From positions 1 to 64,000 of the forward strand of contig CAZNAD010000003.1 in NCBI GenBank assembly GCA_964571195.1: a stretch of 64,000 nt of DNA, in the 5' to 3' direction. Source of the DNA: PALSA-1006 sp964571195. GTDB taxonomy: Bacteria > Pseudomonadota > Gammaproteobacteria > Burkholderiales > Gallionellaceae. A program made the position numbers and the translations under genes. Shown here piece by piece: positions 16,214-25,279 of this stretch (positions are counted from its first letter, which is position 1; each line of letters opens with the position of its first letter). The notes beneath the pieces are model-generated. The model ran no database searches. It saw only the letters and a list, made by a program, of their open reading frames with translations, and was not told the origin of the DNA.

Positions 16214-17337
16214 GGCTAAGTCGCGGCATCGCGCTACTGCTGGCCCTGTCGGTGGCTGGCTGCTCCAGTGACAAGGAGCAGGTCTCGCCCGCAAAGCTGC
16301 TCGACTTCAAGGCGGCGGCCAAGTTCGAGGTGCGCTGGAAACGAAGTCTGGGCGAGATGGGCAACAACGTTTTGTTACCCGCTGTCACGGCTGACTCGAT
16401 ATTGGCGGCGAGCAGCGAGGGCATCATCTGGCGTTTTGATCGCAAGAGCGGCAAACAACTGTGGCGCATCGACAACCGTTCGGCCATCTCGGGTGGTGTC
16501 GGGGCAAGCGACGGGCTGGTGCTGGTGGGCGGCCTGAAAGGCGAGGTCGCGGCGTATGAAGAGACGAACGGCAAGCTGCGCTGGCAGAGCAAAGTGTCCA
16601 GCGAGGTGCTGAGCGCCCCCAAGCTGGCCGATGGGGTGGTTGTGGTGCGCACCGGGGACGGACGCATCGCGGGGCTGGACAGCCAGTCCGGCAAACGTCT
16701 GTGGCTTTACGAACGGGCGACGCCCGCGCTAGTGGCGCGCAGCAACGCCGGGGTATCGATACGCAACGGTATCGTGTACGCGGGTTTTGCGGCGGGCAAG
16801 ATCGCGGCCATTGGTTTGCACAATGGCGTCATCGTATGGGAGGCCTCGGTTTCCCAGCCGCGCGGCAACACCGAGCTGGAGCGGGTGAGCGACATCACCA
16901 GTCTGCCCATTCTGGACGACAGCCAAGTGTGTGCTGTGGCATTTCAGGGGCGTCTGGCGTGTTTCGATGCGGAGCGCGGCGGTGCCCTGTGGACGCGGGA
17001 CATCTCCAGCGACAAAGGGTTGACCATGTCGCGCAGATACCTGTTCCTGGCCGATACGGCGGGGACGGTGTTCGCGCTGGACAAACTCAGCGGCAGTTCG
17101 TACTGGAAGAACGAGCAATTGTCCCTGCGCAAGACCACCGCGCCGCTGGCGCTGGATGACTTCCTGCTGGTGGCTGATTTCGAGGGTTATCTGCATGCGC
17201 TGAACCGCGACGATGGCCGCTTCATGGCGCGTTTCAGAACCGACGGTAGCGCGATTCGCTCGGCTCCCGTCGCGGCGGGTGACGGTTTTGTGGTGCAGAC
17301 CGAAGATGGCAGTCTGTATTCTTTGGCGATTCATTAA
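16210..17337 (+). CDS. bamB: Outer membrane protein assembly factor BamB
   Basis: 375 residues. A lipoprotein signal (LLALSVAGC, Cys18) is followed by a beta-propeller built of PQQ-like repeats (IIWRFDRKSGKQLWRID, VAAYEETNGKLRWQSK, VFALDKLSGSSYWK). BamB is the propeller lipoprotein of the BAM complex that inserts outer-membrane barrels. It overlaps yfgM and is 12 bases before der, the conserved arrangement. Confidence 0.95.
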   Translation: MRLSRGIALLLALSVAGCSSDKEQVSPAKLLDFKAAAKFEVRWKRSLGEMGNNVLLPAVTADSILAASSEGIIWRFDRKSGKQLWRIDNRSAISGGVGASDGLVLVGGLKGEVAAYEETNGKLRWQSKVSSEVLSAPKLADGVVVVRTGDGRIAGLDSQSGKRLWLYERATPALVARSNAGVSIRNGIVYAGFAAGKIAAIGLHNGVIVWEASVSQPRGNTELERVSDITSLPILDDSQVCAVAFQGRLACFDAERGGALWTRDISSDKGLTMSRRYLFLADTAGTVFALDKLSGSSYWKNEQLSLRKTTAPLALDDFLLVADFEGYLHALNRDDGRFMARFRTDGSAIRSAPVAAGDGFVVQTEDGSLYSLAIH

Positions 17338-17349
17338 GACACATACATT

Positions 17350-18747
17350 ATGCTACCCACACTGGTTTTGGTTGGTCGTCCCAATGTGGGTAAATCCACG
17401 CTGTTCAATCGTCTTACGCGCACTCGCGACGCACTCGTCGCCGACCTGCCGGGGCTGACGCGCGACCGCCATTATGGTCGTGGCCGTGTCGGCGAACGCC
17501 CTTATCTGGTGGTGGATACCGGCGGACTGGAGCCGGTCGCCAAAGAAGGCATCCTGCACGAGATGGCCAAGCAGACCCGTCAGGCCATCGATGAAGCGGA
17601 TCTGGTGCTGTTCATCGTGGATGGTCGCGACGGCCTGACACCGCAGGATCGTATCATCGCCACCCAATTGCGCAAGACCGGGCGCCCGCTGTTGTTGCTG
17701 GTGAACAAGGCGGAAGGCATGCAGCGTTCGCGCGTGACCAGTGACTTCTTCGAATTGGGATTGGGAGAACCCATCCCCATTTCCTCGGCACACGGCGACA
17801 ACGTCACCGAGATGATCGAGCTGGCGCTGGACGAATTACCCGCCCGCGAAGCAGAACCGGAGGAAAAGTCCGATCATCCCAAACTGGCCATCGTCGGTCG
17901 TCCCAACGTGGGCAAATCGACGCTGGTCAACGCCATCCTTGGCGAAGAGCGCGTCATCGCATTCGACCAGCCGGGCACCACACGCGACAGTATCTATATC
18001 GACTTCGAGCGCGGCGGCAAGCAATACACCATCATCGACACCGCTGGTGTGCGCCGACGCGGCAAGATCGACGAAGCCGTCGAAAAATTCTCCGTGGTGA
18101 AGACACTGCAAGCCATCGAGGATGCCAACGTGGTGGTGCTGGTGGTGGATGCCCGCGACCAGATCACCGAGCAGGATGCCCACTTGGCCGACTTCGTGTT
18201 GCAGGCCGGGCGTGCGCTGGTGCTGGCGGTGAACAAATGGGACGGGCTGGATGAATACAAGCGCGACACGGCCAAGCGCGACATCGACCGCAAGCTGCAT
18301 TTTCTGAGTTTTGCCAAACACCATTTCATTTCCGCTCTGAACGGTACGGGCGTTGATGCGTTGCTGAAATCGGTGAACGGCGCGTATGCCGCCGCCATGG
18401 CGAAGATGGCAACCCCGCAACTCACGCGCGTGTTGCTGGCTGCGGTGGAGAAACAACAACCGCCGCGTGGCAGTATCTTCCGCCCCAAGATGCGTTACGC
18501 CCACCAGGGCGGCAGCAACCCGCCGCTCATCATCGTCCACGGCAGTGCCTTGGACAAAGTGCCGGACAGTTACCGGCGTTATCTGGAGAAATGCTTCTGC
18601 GATGCCTTCAAGTTGCAAGGCACACCGCTACGCATCGAGTTCAAAGCGGGCAAAAATCCTTTCGAGGGCAAGAAGACCGTGCTCACCGAGAGCGAAAAGC
18701 GCGCCGCCCACCGTGCCCGTATTCGTGGGCGCAGGCTGTACGGCTGA
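17350..18747 (+). CDS. der: Ribosome biogenesis GTPase Der (EngA)
   Basis: 465 residues with two tandem GTPase domains: Walker A GRPNVGKSTLFNRL near residue 8 and GRPNVGKSTLVNAIL near 182, with DTGG and DTAG switch II motifs, then a KH-like domain and a basic C-terminal tail (HRARIRGRRLYG). Der is needed for 50S subunit maturation. Normal length and sequence. Confidence 0.97.
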   Translation: MLPTLVLVGRPNVGKSTLFNRLTRTRDALVADLPGLTRDRHYGRGRVGERPYLVVDTGGLEPVAKEGILHEMAKQTRQAIDEADLVLFIVDGRDGLTPQDRIIATQLRKTGRPLLLLVNKAEGMQRSRVTSDFFELGLGEPIPISSAHGDNVTEMIELALDELPAREAEPEEKSDHPKLAIVGRPNVGKSTLVNAILGEERVIAFDQPGTTRDSIYIDFERGGKQYTIIDTAGVRRRGKIDEAVEKFSVVKTLQAIEDANVVVLVVDARDQITEQDAHLADFVLQAGRALVLAVNKWDGLDEYKRDTAKRDIDRKLHFLSFAKHHFISALNGTGVDALLKSVNGAYAAAMAKMATPQLTRVLLAAVEKQQPPRGSIFRPKMRYAHQGGSNPPLIIVHGSALDKVPDSYRRYLEKCFCDAFKLQGTPLRIEFKAGKNPFEGKKTVLTESEKRAAHRARIRGRRLYG

Positions 18748-18845
18748 CACTCCGCAGACGCCGCGTCTATTCGTTTTACCTCAAGTTGTCCGGCCAACTG
18801 CCGTAATTCCAATCATGGGGTTACTGCTTGGCAGAGGAGGGCATC

Positions 18846-18974
18846 ATGAAATTCCCGTTCATATTTGCATTCGCTTCGGTGTTGCTGGCCACGTTCGTGT
18901 TTATGTTGCTGGCCTGTGCCGTGGCGGCGGAGTTACAGGTGTGGGCAAAAGGCAAAGTCGGACGCAGGCGTTAG
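18846..18974 (+). CDS. Small single-span membrane protein, 42 residues
   Basis: An ATG at 18846 follows AGAGGAGGG at 18833-18841, a very good ribosome site. The product begins MKFPFIFAFASVLLATFVF and continues hydrophobic to about residue 28, then becomes basic and ends GKVGRRR. One helix with a positive C-terminus suggests an inner-membrane peptide. The first half could also be read as a signal peptide, but no lipobox or convincing cut site is seen. It lies alone in the der-hfq gap. I do not recognise a family. Confidence 0.5.
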   Translation: MKFPFIFAFASVLLATFVFMLLACAVAAELQVWAKGKVGRRR

Positions 18975-19052
18975 GCGAAGGGAGGAAGCTCTTCCGTATC
19001 CGCCTGTTTTACAGTAGAGTGGCTGCCCGTTAATCACCACAAGAGCATCGCT

Positions 19053-19283
19053 ATGAGCGCAAAAGGGCAACAACTACAAGACCCGTTCCTGAATGCATTA
19101 CGCAAGGAACATGTGCAGGTCGCCATCTATCTCGTCAACGGCATCAAATTGCAGGGCCAAGTCGAGTCTTTCGATCAATATGTCGTGCTGCTGAAGAATA
19201 CCGTCACCCAGATGGTATACAAACACGCCATTTCCACTATCGTCCCCGCACGCGCTGTCACGATCCCGTTCGACGCTGACTGA
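19053..19283 (+). CDS. hfq: RNA chaperone Hfq
   Basis: 76 residues. Sm1 (QDPFLNALRKEHVQVAIYLVNGIKLQG) and Sm2 (MVYKHAISTIVP) are fully conserved, giving the hexameric ring that pairs small RNAs with mRNA. The C-terminal tail is short, as in many betaproteobacteria. The stop codon overlaps the hflX start by one base. The hfq-hflX-hflK-hflC order is conserved. Confidence 0.97.
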   Translation: MSAKGQQLQDPFLNALRKEHVQVAIYLVNGIKLQGQVESFDQYVVLLKNTVTQMVYKHAISTIVPARAVTIPFDAD

Positions 19284-20425
19284 TGACACGGTCAACAACT
19301 GCCCCTAATACGGCGGTATTGGTCAGTCTCGATTTTGGTGCGCCGGACTATGCAGAAAGTCTGGAGGAGTTGCGTTTGCTGGCGGAGAGCGCCGGGGTGC
19401 ACACCCTTGCTCTGATCGAAGGCAAACGGCAGCGCCCGGATGCTTCGACCTTCGCTGGCAGCGGCAAAGTGGAAGAGATCGCCGCTGTCGTGGAAGAGCT
19501 GGAGGTGCCGCTGGTCATTTTCAATCACGACCTGTCTCCGGCACAGATGCGCAATCTTTCCGCCAAATTGCAGACCCGCGTGATCGACCGCACCATGCTG
19601 ATCCTGGATATCTTCGCGCTGCGCGCCCAGAGCCATGAGGGCAAGGTGCAGGTCGAACTGGCGCAGCTCAAATATCTTTCCACGCGCCTGGCCGGTATGA
19701 ACCAGGACATGGGCCAGCAGAAGTTCGCGGTCGGCGCGCGCGGTCCCGGTGAGACACAGTTAGAGCTGGATCGGCGCAAGCTGGATCGGCGCGTGCACCT
19801 GCTCAACGAGCGACTGAAGCAGCTTAAGCGCCACCGCGAGTTACAGCGCAAGGCGCGTAACCGTTCGGATGTGTTGTCGGTATCCATTGTCGGTTACACC
19901 AATGCGGGAAAATCCACGCTGTTCAACCGGCTGACCAATGCCAACGTCTATGCGGCGGACCAGTTGTTCGCTACGCTGGACACCACTTCGCGCAAGATAT
20001 TCCTGGAAGGGGAGAGCAAGGTACAGGTGGTGTTATCTGATACCGTGGGTTTCATCCGCCATCTGCCGCACGGTCTGGTGGCGGCGTTCCGCAGTACGCT
20101 GGAGGAGACGGCACTGGCCGATCTGTTGCTGCATGTGGTCGATGTGAACAGCCCGGAGCGGCACGATCAGATCGCCGAGGTCAACAAGGTGCTGGCCGAG
20201 ATCGGTGCGCAGAAAATCCCCCAGATCGTGGTGTATAACAAGATCGATCTACAGGCGATACCGGCAGCGGTGAAGCGCGACGAGTATGGTAAAATCTCCA
20301 GCATCCATTTGAGTGCGATAACGGGTGCAGGGCTGGACGATCTGCGTGCCGCGCTGGTCGAGGTGCGCGATACCCCGGCAACATCCGAGCAAGTTCAGGA
20401 ATGGCATCCGCTTAATGATCATTAG
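19283..20425 (+). CDS. hflX: GTPase HflX
   Basis: 380 residues. The N-terminal HflX domain (ALIEGKRQRPDASTFAGSGK) and the glycine-rich GARGPGETQLELDRRKL linker precede a G domain with Walker A GYTNAGKSTLFNRL and switch II DTVGFIRHLP. HflX binds and splits 70S ribosomes after heat stress. The C-terminal region after the G domain is short. Translation is coupled to hfq by the shared A of TGATG. Confidence 0.96.
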   Translation: MTRSTTAPNTAVLVSLDFGAPDYAESLEELRLLAESAGVHTLALIEGKRQRPDASTFAGSGKVEEIAAVVEELEVPLVIFNHDLSPAQMRNLSAKLQTRVIDRTMLILDIFALRAQSHEGKVQVELAQLKYLSTRLAGMNQDMGQQKFAVGARGPGETQLELDRRKLDRRVHLLNERLKQLKRHRELQRKARNRSDVLSVSIVGYTNAGKSTLFNRLTNANVYAADQLFATLDTTSRKIFLEGESKVQVVLSDTVGFIRHLPHGLVAAFRSTLEETALADLLLHVVDVNSPERHDQIAEVNKVLAEIGAQKIPQIVVYNKIDLQAIPAAVKRDEYGKISSIHLSAITGAGLDDLRAALVEVRDTPATSEQVQEWHPLNDH

Positions 20426-20450
20426 GATTAACTAAAGGTGGGAAGAAGTT

Positions 20451-21659
20451 ATGGGATTGAATGATCCGCAATGGGGTAACAAGAACAGTGGTGGCCCTCC
20501 CGATCTGGAAGAGGTGCTGCGCAACCTGAACAAGAAGGTAGAGGGCTTGTTCGGCAAGTTGAGCGGCAAGACACCGAGCGGCAATGGTGCGGGCAAGACT
20601 CCCGACGGCATTTCCGGCGGAATCGGCCTGATCGTGCTTATTGTGGCGCTGATCTGGCTGGCGAGCGGCTTTTATATCGTCGATGCAAGCCAGCGTGGTG
20701 TCGTATTGCGTTTCGGCAAATATGTCGAGGCGACCCAGGCGGGCCCGCGTTGGCATCTGCCTTATCCCATCGAAAGCGTGGAAGTGGTGAGTCTGAGCCA
20801 GGTGCGTACCGTCGAGGTGGGCTACCGCGAAAACGTGAAGAACAAGATGTTGAAAGAGTCGCTGATGCTGACGGACGACGAGAACATCATCGACATTCAG
20901 TTCGCCGTGCAATATTTCCTGAAAGACCCGGCGGATTTTCTGTTCAATAACCGCGCTCCCGACGAAAACGTGCGCCAGGCAGCAGAAACCGCCATCCGCG
21001 AAGTGGTGGGCAAGAGCAAGATGGACTTCGTCCTGTATGAGGGGCGCGAACAGGTTGCTGCGGCGACGACCAAGCTGATTCAGGACATTCTGGACCGTTA
21101 TAAGTCCGGCATTCTGGTGAGTAAAGTGACCATGCAGAACGCGCAGCCGCCGGAGCAGGTGCAGGCCGCGTTCGATGATGCTGTCAAAGCGGGGCAGGAC
21201 CGTGAACGCCAGAAGAACGAGGGTCAGGCCTATGCGAACGATGTGGTGCCCAAGGCGAAAGGTGCTGCATCGAGACTGATGCAGGAAGCTGAAGGTTACA
21301 AGCAGCGTGTGATCGCCAATGCCGAGGGTGATGCCAGCCGTTTCAAGCAGATATTGGTCGAGTATGAGAAGGCACCGCAGGTCACCCGCGAACGTATGTA
21401 CATCGACATGATGCAGCAGATCATGACCAGCAGCAGCAAAGTGTTGGTGGATCAGAAGAGTGGTAATGGCAGTCTGTTGTATCTGCCTTTGGATAAATTG
21501 ATCCAGAGCACCAACGCTGCGCAGCCGAACGAGATGCAGACGGCGGCAGGCCGTCCGGCGAATAACGCCGAGCAGGTCGCACCGCAGGCTGCTGCCGTCG
21601 AGCAGCTCGCACCCACGGGGCGCGAAACGCTACGTGGCAGAGACAGGGAGGCACGTTGA
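20451..21659 (+). CDS. hflK: FtsH protease modulator HflK
   Basis: 402 residues. A Gly/Asn/Pro-rich cytoplasmic N-terminus precedes one transmembrane helix (about 58-80, GGIGLIVLIVALIWLASGFYIV), then the SPFH/band-7 domain and a long coiled coil. HflK and HflC form a large periplasm-facing cage around the FtsH protease and limit its action on membrane proteins. It is 25 bases after hflX and overlaps hflC by one base. The C-terminal ~50 residues are Gln/Ala-rich. Confidence 0.95.
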   Translation: MGLNDPQWGNKNSGGPPDLEEVLRNLNKKVEGLFGKLSGKTPSGNGAGKTPDGISGGIGLIVLIVALIWLASGFYIVDASQRGVVLRFGKYVEATQAGPRWHLPYPIESVEVVSLSQVRTVEVGYRENVKNKMLKESLMLTDDENIIDIQFAVQYFLKDPADFLFNNRAPDENVRQAAETAIREVVGKSKMDFVLYEGREQVAAATTKLIQDILDRYKSGILVSKVTMQNAQPPEQVQAAFDDAVKAGQDRERQKNEGQAYANDVVPKAKGAASRLMQEAEGYKQRVIANAEGDASRFKQILVEYEKAPQVTRERMYIDMMQQIMTSSSKVLVDQKSGNGSLLYLPLDKLIQSTNAAQPNEMQTAAGRPANNAEQVAPQAAAVEQLAPTGRETLRGRDREAR

Positions 21660-22537
21660 TGAAAGCGAACATGGGTAATCTGTTGGTGGGCGCGGTCGTC
21701 GCGCTGGTCTTGTTGAGTATGAGCGCCTTTGTGGTCGACCAGCGTCAGGTGGCGATCGTGTTCCAGCTCGGTGAGGTGGTGGGTGAAAAGACCGAGCCAG
21801 GCTTGTACTTCAAAGTGCCGCTGGTGCAGAACGTGCGTTTCTTCGATTCGCGTATCCTGACACTGGACGGGGAAGACCCGGAGCGTTTCATCACGGCCGA
21901 GAAGAAGAACGTGCTGGTGGATTCGTTCGTGAAATGGCGTATCGTCGATGTGAAACAGTATTACATCAGCGTGGGCGGCGACGAGATGCGCGCGCAGACC
22001 CGTTTGATCCAGACGGTGAACGCATCGTTGCGCGAGGAGTTCGGTAAACGCACCATCCACGAGGTTGTCTCCGGCAAGCGTGACGAGTTGATGCGTGTGG
22101 TGCAGGAGAAGACCGATGTGGACGCGCGCAAGATCGGTGTCGAAGTGCTGGACGTGCGTATCAAGCGTGTGGACTTCCCGATGGAGATCAGCGATTCGGT
22201 CTATCGCCGTATGGATGCGGAGCGTAAGCGTGTGGCCAACGAGTTGCGCGCAACCGGTAACGCGGAGAGCGAGAAAATCCGCGCCGATGCCGACAAGCAG
22301 CGCGAAGTGATTCTGGCCGAGGCGTACCGCGATGCACAGAAGCTGAAAGGTGAAGGGGATGCCAAAGCCGCGTCGTTGTATGCCGCCGCATTTGGCCGCA
22401 ACTCGGAGTTTTTCGCTTTCTACCGCAGCATGGAAGCTTATAAACAGACGTTCAAGAACAAGAGTGATGTGATGGTGCTGGATCCCAGCTCTTCGTTCTT
22501 CAAGTATCTGAAGAGTTCGAACAAGGGCGGTCGATAG
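21659..22537 (+). CDS. hflC: FtsH protease modulator HflC
   Basis: 292 residues from the ATG at 21659 in TGATG; an upstream TTG is unnecessary. An N-terminal membrane anchor (LLVGAVVALVLLSMSAFVV) leads into the SPFH domain (VVDQRQVAIVFQLGEVVG) and a charged coiled coil (MDAERKRVANELRATGNAESEK), ending FKYLKSSNKGGR. Partner of HflK. Family length is normal. Confidence 0.95.
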   Translation: MKANMGNLLVGAVVALVLLSMSAFVVDQRQVAIVFQLGEVVGEKTEPGLYFKVPLVQNVRFFDSRILTLDGEDPERFITAEKKNVLVDSFVKWRIVDVKQYYISVGGDEMRAQTRLIQTVNASLREEFGKRTIHEVVSGKRDELMRVVQEKTDVDARKIGVEVLDVRIKRVDFPMEISDSVYRRMDAERKRVANELRATGNAESEKIRADADKQREVILAEAYRDAQKLKGEGDAKAASLYAAAFGRNSEFFAFYRSMEAYKQTFKNKSDVMVLDPSSSFFKYLKSSNKGGR

Positions 22538-22542
22538 TCCAG

Positions 22543-22728
22543 ATGCTGGAATATTGGCTGGCCGCATTGGGCTTGATGCTGGTGCTGGAAGGGATCATGC
22601 CCTTCCTGTTTCCCGAAGCGTGGCGCAAGACTCTGACGTTGCTGGTCCGGCTACAGGACGGACAAATGCGATTCCTCGGGTTGACCCTGATGTTGAGCGG
22701 ACTACTGTTGATCTATTGGATGAAATAA
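22543..22728 (+). CDS. DUF2065 small membrane protein (YjeT family)
   Basis: 61 residues with two hydrophobic helices (WLAALGLMLVLEGIMPFLF and FLGLTLMLSGLLLIYW) joined by a short loop with WRKTL. The family has no known function but is regularly found between hflC and hisZ or purA. It is 5 bases after hflC and 3 bases before hisZ, clearly in the operon. Probably an accessory inner-membrane protein of the HflKC/FtsH locus, by context only. Confidence 0.85.
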   Translation: MLEYWLAALGLMLVLEGIMPFLFPEAWRKTLTLLVRLQDGQMRFLGLTLMLSGLLLIYWMK

Positions 22729-22731
22729 AGA

Positions 22732-23889
22732 ATGCCGAACTGGTTGTTGCCGGAAAATATACAGGACATGCTGCCGGACGAGGCGTGGCGCATCGAGCGG
22801 ATGCGCCGTGAGGTGCTGGAGCTGTTGCGCCTGTCGGGATATCAATTGGTTGCCCCGCCGTTGCTGGAGTATGCCGAATCGTTGCTGATCAACGATAGTG
22901 CGGACATGGATTTGCGTAGCTTCAAACTGGTCGATCAGCTCAGTGGACGCACCTTGGCCTTGCGCGCCGACATCACGCCGCAGGTGGCGCGTATCGATGC
23001 CCATCTGCTCAACCGTCAGGGTGTGACCCGTCTGAGTTATGCGGGCAGTGTGCTGCATACCCAGCCTTCCGGTCTGATGCGTACCCGCGAGCCTTTGCAG
23101 ATCGGGGCGGAACTGTACGGACACAGCGGGATAGAGAGCGATCTGGAGGTGCAGCGCCTGATGCTGCAATCGCTGGCTTTGCTGGGTATCGAAGGTGTGC
23201 ATCTGGATCTCGGGCACGTGGCCGTGTTCCGCGCGTTGGTGCAAGGTGCGGCCATCAACAGCGAGCTTGAAGCCGCCTTGTTTAATGCCTTGCAAAGCAA
23301 GGATGTTCCGTCTCTGAATGGACTGGTGTCCGGTCTGCCGAAAGACGTGCAAGCGGCGCTGCTGGCGCTGTCGGAGCTGTACGGCGGGGTGGAAGTTTTG
23401 CAACGCGCACGCAGTGTATTGCCCAAGAGCACACATGCCGCGTTGGACGAGTTGGAGCGTGCGGCAAACCAGTTGCAGCCACTCGCCCAACATGTCGGCA
23501 TTGATCTGGCCGAGCTGCGCGGTTATCACTATCACAGCGGTATGGTGTTTGCGGCCTATCACGCCGGTAGTCATGATGCGATCGCGGTGGGTGGTCGTTA
23601 CGACGACGTGGGCAAGAGTTTTGGGCGTGCGCGTGCGGCCACGGGTTTCAGCATGGACTTGCGCCAACTGCATGGCCTGCTGAACAAACAGACTATGCCC
23701 AAGGGTATCCTGGCACCGCACCGCAGCGATGCCGGACTGGATGCCGCGATAAGCAGCTTGCGCCAGCAGGGTGAGGTCGTGGTGGTTGACCTGTTGGGGG
23801 ACGCCGCGCATCGTGCCGAGCTGGAGTGTGATCGTGAGCTGGTCAGTCGCGGCGGTGCATGGATCGTCGAAAAAATTACAAAGTCATAG
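22732..23889 (+). CDS. hisZ: ATP phosphoribosyltransferase regulatory subunit
   Basis: 385 residues. It resembles histidyl-tRNA synthetase in fold (LRADITPQVARIDAH, GGRYDDVGKSFGRARAATGFSMDL) but lacks the anticodon-binding domain and key charging residues. HisZ pairs with short-form HisG to confer histidine feedback on the first step of histidine synthesis. Its presence predicts a short HisG elsewhere. The gene order hflC-DUF2065-hisZ-purA is typical of betaproteobacteria. Confidence 0.95.
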   Translation: MPNWLLPENIQDMLPDEAWRIERMRREVLELLRLSGYQLVAPPLLEYAESLLINDSADMDLRSFKLVDQLSGRTLALRADITPQVARIDAHLLNRQGVTRLSYAGSVLHTQPSGLMRTREPLQIGAELYGHSGIESDLEVQRLMLQSLALLGIEGVHLDLGHVAVFRALVQGAAINSELEAALFNALQSKDVPSLNGLVSGLPKDVQAALLALSELYGGVEVLQRARSVLPKSTHAALDELERAANQLQPLAQHVGIDLAELRGYHYHSGMVFAAYHAGSHDAIAVGGRYDDVGKSFGRARAATGFSMDLRQLHGLLNKQTMPKGILAPHRSDAGLDAAISSLRQQGEVVVVDLLGDAAHRAELECDRELVSRGGAWIVEKITKS

Positions 23890-23905
23890 CAAATTAGGAA
23901 TGAGT

Positions 23906-25219
23906 ATGTCCAAGAACGTGGTGGTGATCGGTACACAATGGGGTGACGAAGGCAAAGGCAAGATCGTTGACTGGCTCACCGATCATTCGCAGGGGGTGGT
24001 GCGCTTTCAGGGCGGACACAATGCGGGTCATACACTGGTCATCGGCGGCAAGAAGACCGTCCTGCACCTTATCCCTTCCGGTATCTTGCGCGAGCATGTG
24101 ATGTGTTACATCGGCAACGGGGTGGTGTTGTCTCCCGCCGCATTGCTGAAAGAGATGGACATGCTGGCCGAGGCGGGCATCAAGGTCTATGAGCGCTTGC
24201 GTGTGTCCGAGGCTTGTCCGCTCATCCTGCCTTACCACGAGGCACTGGATAAGGCGCGGGAAACCGCCAAAGGCGCGGGCAAGATCGGCACGACCGGTCG
24301 TGGTATCGGTCCCGCTTACGAGGACAAGGTGGCACGTCGCGCGATCCGTCTGCAAGACCTGTTCCATCGCGAGCGTTTTGCTGCCAAGTTGGGAGAAGTG
24401 CTGGATCTTCATAACTTCGTGTTGAAGAACTATTTTAATGCGCCCACGGTCGATTTCCAGAAGACATTGGACGATGCGCTCGCGCTCGCCGAACGTATCA
24501 AACCGCTGGTGATGGATGTGCCGCGCGCCTTGTACGAAGCCAACAAGGCGGGACAGAATCTGTTGTTCGAAGGTGCGCAGGGGACTTTGCTGGACATCGA
24601 TCACGGCACTTACCCTTTTGTTACTTCAAGTAACTGTATTTCCGGTGCGGCCTGTGCCGGTGCCGGGGTCGGCCCGCAGACGCTGCATTACGTGCTCGGT
24701 ATAACCAAGGCTTACACCACACGGGTTGGCTCCGGCCCGTTTCCGACCGAGCTGTACGATGCTGAAGAAAAGCAAGACCCGGTCGGCAAACATCTGGCCG
24801 ACAAGGGGCACGAATTTGGTGCCACCACCGGGCGCGCGCGCCGTTGCGGCTGGTTCGATGCCGCCGCGCTGAAACGCTCCATCCAGATCAATGGTGTGTC
24901 CGGCCTGTGTGTAACCAAGCTGGATGTGATGGATGGCATGGAGACCGTGCGTATCGGCGTAGGCTACAGGATAGACGGGCAATATAGTGACATCCTTCCG
25001 GTCGGGGCGGAGTCGCTGGCCGGTTGTGAACCGGTGTATGAGGATATGCCGGGATGGAGCGGCAGCACCGTTGGTGTGAAACGTTACGAAGACTTGCCGG
25101 TACAGGCCAGAGACTATTTGCAGCGGATCGCGCAGATCTGCGAGGTTCCGGTCGATATGGTTTCCACCGGACCGGATCGCGACGAGACCATCGTGTTGCG
25201 CCACCCATTTCTGGCATAA
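23906..25219 (+). CDS. purA: Adenylosuccinate synthetase
   Basis: 437 residues from ATG 23906; AGGA at 23896-23899 is correctly spaced for it, while the ATG at 23900 is too close. The P-loop GDEGKGKIVDWL, the FQGGHNAGHT segment and the TTTGRARRCGWFD region of PurA are all present. The enzyme joins IMP and aspartate with GTP on the way to AMP. It ends the hflK-to-purA transcript; a GC hairpin follows 13 bases after the stop. Confidence 0.97.
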   Translation: MSKNVVVIGTQWGDEGKGKIVDWLTDHSQGVVRFQGGHNAGHTLVIGGKKTVLHLIPSGILREHVMCYIGNGVVLSPAALLKEMDMLAEAGIKVYERLRVSEACPLILPYHEALDKARETAKGAGKIGTTGRGIGPAYEDKVARRAIRLQDLFHRERFAAKLGEVLDLHNFVLKNYFNAPTVDFQKTLDDALALAERIKPLVMDVPRALYEANKAGQNLLFEGAQGTLLDIDHGTYPFVTSSNCISGAACAGAGVGPQTLHYVLGITKAYTTRVGSGPFPTELYDAEEKQDPVGKHLADKGHEFGATTGRARRCGWFDAAALKRSIQINGVSGLCVTKLDVMDGMETVRIGVGYRIDGQYSDILPVGAESLAGCEPVYEDMPGWSGSTVGVKRYEDLPVQARDYLQRIAQICEVPVDMVSTGPDRDETIVLRHPFLA

Positions 25220-25232
25220 CGTTTTTGAGTGT

Positions 25233-25259
25233 CGAGCTCCCCGTTTATCGGGGCGCTCG
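25233..25259 (+). terminator. Hairpin after purA, possible terminator or attenuator
   Basis: CGAGC (25233-25237) pairs with GCTCG (25255-25259), and CCCCG (25239-25243) pairs with CGGGG (25249-25253), with one mismatch between and a 5-base loop. There is no T-run after it, so termination may be weak or Rho-assisted. It lies in the leader of the next gene and argues against a GTG start at 25229. Confidence 0.4.
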
Positions 25260-25279
25260 TAGATCAGGACATTCTAGCC

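Noticed and set aside
21452..22567. 371-codon minus-strand frame opposite hflC
   Set aside because: Shadow frame in a GC-rich region; hflC is unmistakable on the other strand.
23771..23905. Extended 5' end of the purA frame into hisZ
   Set aside because: The extra 45 residues are the out-of-frame hisZ end; PurA begins at MSKNVVVIGTQWGDEG with a proper ribosome site.
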